A stretch of DNA of 64,000 bases from Heyndrickxia shackletonii (GTDB taxonomy: Bacteria > Bacillota > Bacilli > Bacillales > Bacillaceae_C): NCBI RefSeq assembly GCF_001420715.1, contig NZ_LJJC01000006.1, forward strand, positions 260,548-324,547. The letters run 5' to 3'. Positions within the stretch are counted from its first letter, which is position 1, and the number at the start of each line of letters is the position of its first letter. The notes beneath the pieces are model-generated. The model made no database searches. It was not told the DNA's origin and worked only from the letters and a program-made list of their open reading frames with translations. Below are positions 61,860-64,000 of this stretch, piece after piece. The position numbers and the translations under genes are program-made.

Positions 61860-61881
61860 GGCAGTTATAAAAATAACCGCC
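61860..61881 (-). terminator. Possible terminator of the histidine phosphatase gene
   Basis: GGCGGTTAT / ATAACTGCC stem (one mismatch) on the minus strand, followed by an AT-rich tract. Confidence 0.55.
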
Positions 61882-61917
61882 AAAGATTTTTCGAGTAAGT
61901 AAGACACGGAAAAAAGC

Positions 61918-62703
61918 TTAATCTTCTTTTTCCCCTTTTTTAACATAGCTCAAGTCATTCACTGATTTTACTTTATATTTCCCGTCACGGTACTCTACCT
62001 TAGTAACACTTGCATTATCTAATTGAACCAGTGGCTGATCCGGTGCAATGATGGAAAGAAAGGCGTCAATTGTCATGCCATGACTTACAATGAGAACATT
62101 GCCTCCTTGTTTTGCTTGTTTTTTTGCAATTTTATCTATTGCAGATTTAACACGGTTAGAAACTTGGTCCCAATTTTCCGCTTGTTTAGTATTATCAATA
62201 CTGGAAATGGTATCTATTAATTTCGGCAGCCCCAATTTCATTAGGTTATCCATTGAATTCATGTTCAATGATTTCATTACTTGGCCCCACATATTTTCAT
62301 TTAAATCGCCTTCAAATTTGCCAAAGTACACTTCCCGCAAATTTTTATCTTGATTTAGCACTAGATTTTGTTGACCACTATTTTTTAATACTAGATTTGC
62401 CGTTTCAATTGCTCTTCCACTATCACTGCTATATGCAGCATTAAATTTTACCTTGTCTGTTTTTAAACCTTTACCTAAATTCTCGGCTACCTTAACCCCA
62501 TCCTCTGTCAATGGTGTATCAGACCAGCCTTGAACTCGGTCATTGGTATTAAAAATTGTTTTCCCGTGTCGTGTTATATAAAAGGTAACTGTCTTATCCT
62601 TACCCTTGTTCACGGTTGTTTCGCTAGAAGTTTTTGATTGATTACAAGCTGCCAATGATAGGATAACCATTAAGGATACACATGCAGCCAGAAGCTTTTT
62701 CAT
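61918..62703 (-). CDS. Lipoprotein histidine phosphatase (phosphoglycerate-mutase-like)
   Basis: 261 residues. A lipoprotein signal with lipobox ending at C20 (LSLAACN), a short linker, then a histidine phosphatase domain with the catalytic RHG (R45, H46, G47 in YITRHGKT), second conserved Arg in SDSGRAIETA, Glu in LREVYFGKFEGD and second His in LIVSHGMTID. It should sit outside the membrane and remove phosphate from an extracellular ester. The ATG at 62703 is chosen since GGAG lies nine bases before it. Its place between two 6-phospho-beta-glucosidase genes is unusual; the substrate is unknown. Confidence 0.87.
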   Translation of the reverse strand: MKKLLAACVSLMVILSLAACNQSKTSSETTVNKGKDKTVTFYITRHGKTIFNTNDRVQGWSDTPLTEDGVKVAENLGKGLKTDKVKFNAAYSSDSGRAIETANLVLKNSGQQNLVLNQDKNLREVYFGKFEGDLNENMWGQVMKSLNMNSMDNLMKLGLPKLIDTISSIDNTKQAENWDQVSNRVKSAIDKIAKKQAKQGGNVLIVSHGMTIDAFLSIIAPDQPLVQLDNASVTKVEYRDGKYKVKSVNDLSYVKKGEKED

Positions 62704-62764
62704 TTCATCCATCTCCATCTATTAACTATTTCTATCTGATCATGTTTTGGATACCATCGCTCTA

Positions 62765-64000
<1,236 letters not shown>

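Overview
The window is AT-rich chromosomal DNA from a spore-forming member of the Bacillaceae. The evidence is gene content close to Bacillus (BmrA, YfiBC, AdaA/AlkA, Des, YxiO, YerD, PepT and GuaC types), a class H small acid-soluble spore protein, an immune inhibitor A protease, and strong GGAGG ribosome binding sites with frequent TTG/GTG starts. I cannot fix the genus. There are no rRNA or tRNA genes, CRISPR arrays, intact insertion sequences or prophage genes.

Layout. 1-9.2 kb (minus strand): a truncated response regulator, the BmrA drug exporter, a PDZ/Lon-type membrane protease, an adaA-alkA-ogt alkylation repair operon, a thioredoxin-reductase-like flavoprotein, a lipoprotein and an amidase. 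9.2-15 kb: a small unknown protein, an rRNA methyltransferase, modB with a decayed modA in front of it, sspH and inhA. 15-25 kb: three ABC exporter genes, a GNAT enzyme, a polytopic membrane protein, a DoxX protein and a MATE pump. 25-32 kb (plus strand): pepT; a PadR-controlled operon of two 2TM-unit membrane proteins plus the fatty acid desaturase; a phosphodiesterase; and a YxiO-type transporter. 32-35 kb: a DUF4023 miniprotein, a VOC protein, and a ParM/ParR-like pair with an upstream repeat array that looks like a centromere or operator. 35-44 kb: thioesterase, acylphosphatase, MFS pump, CBS protein, DUF4064 protein, an aldehyde dehydrogenase/acetolactate-synthase-like pair and YerD. 44-53.6 kb: an amino acid ABC transporter with an M20 amidohydrolase, a molybdopterin oxidoreductase, an MMPL/TetR pair and GMP reductase. 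53.6-64 kb (minus strand): a PTS cluster (IIA, glycosylasparaginase-like Ntn hydrolase, GntR, IIB, IIC, GrdB-like protein, PepV-like peptidase, CutC), then two GH1 6-phospho-beta-glucosidases flanking a lipoprotein histidine phosphatase.

The most interesting items are: (a) the PTS/glycosylasparaginase/PepV/GrdB-like/CutC cluster, which reads as a pathway for an imported glycosyl-amino acid and has a perfect palindromic operator at its promoter; (b) the chromosomal ParM/ParR-like locus with its 20-21 bp palindromic array; (c) two 181-bp elements with identical four-module geometry, each filling a convergent intergenic region; (d) four unrelated intergenic arrays that all have an exact 21-bp period; (e) an internally repeated membrane protein with an exact 51-residue period in the desaturase operon; and (f) a modA pseudogene before an intact modB. 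Several small genes (sspH, the DUF4023 protein) and many starts were settled by reading ribosome binding sites directly.
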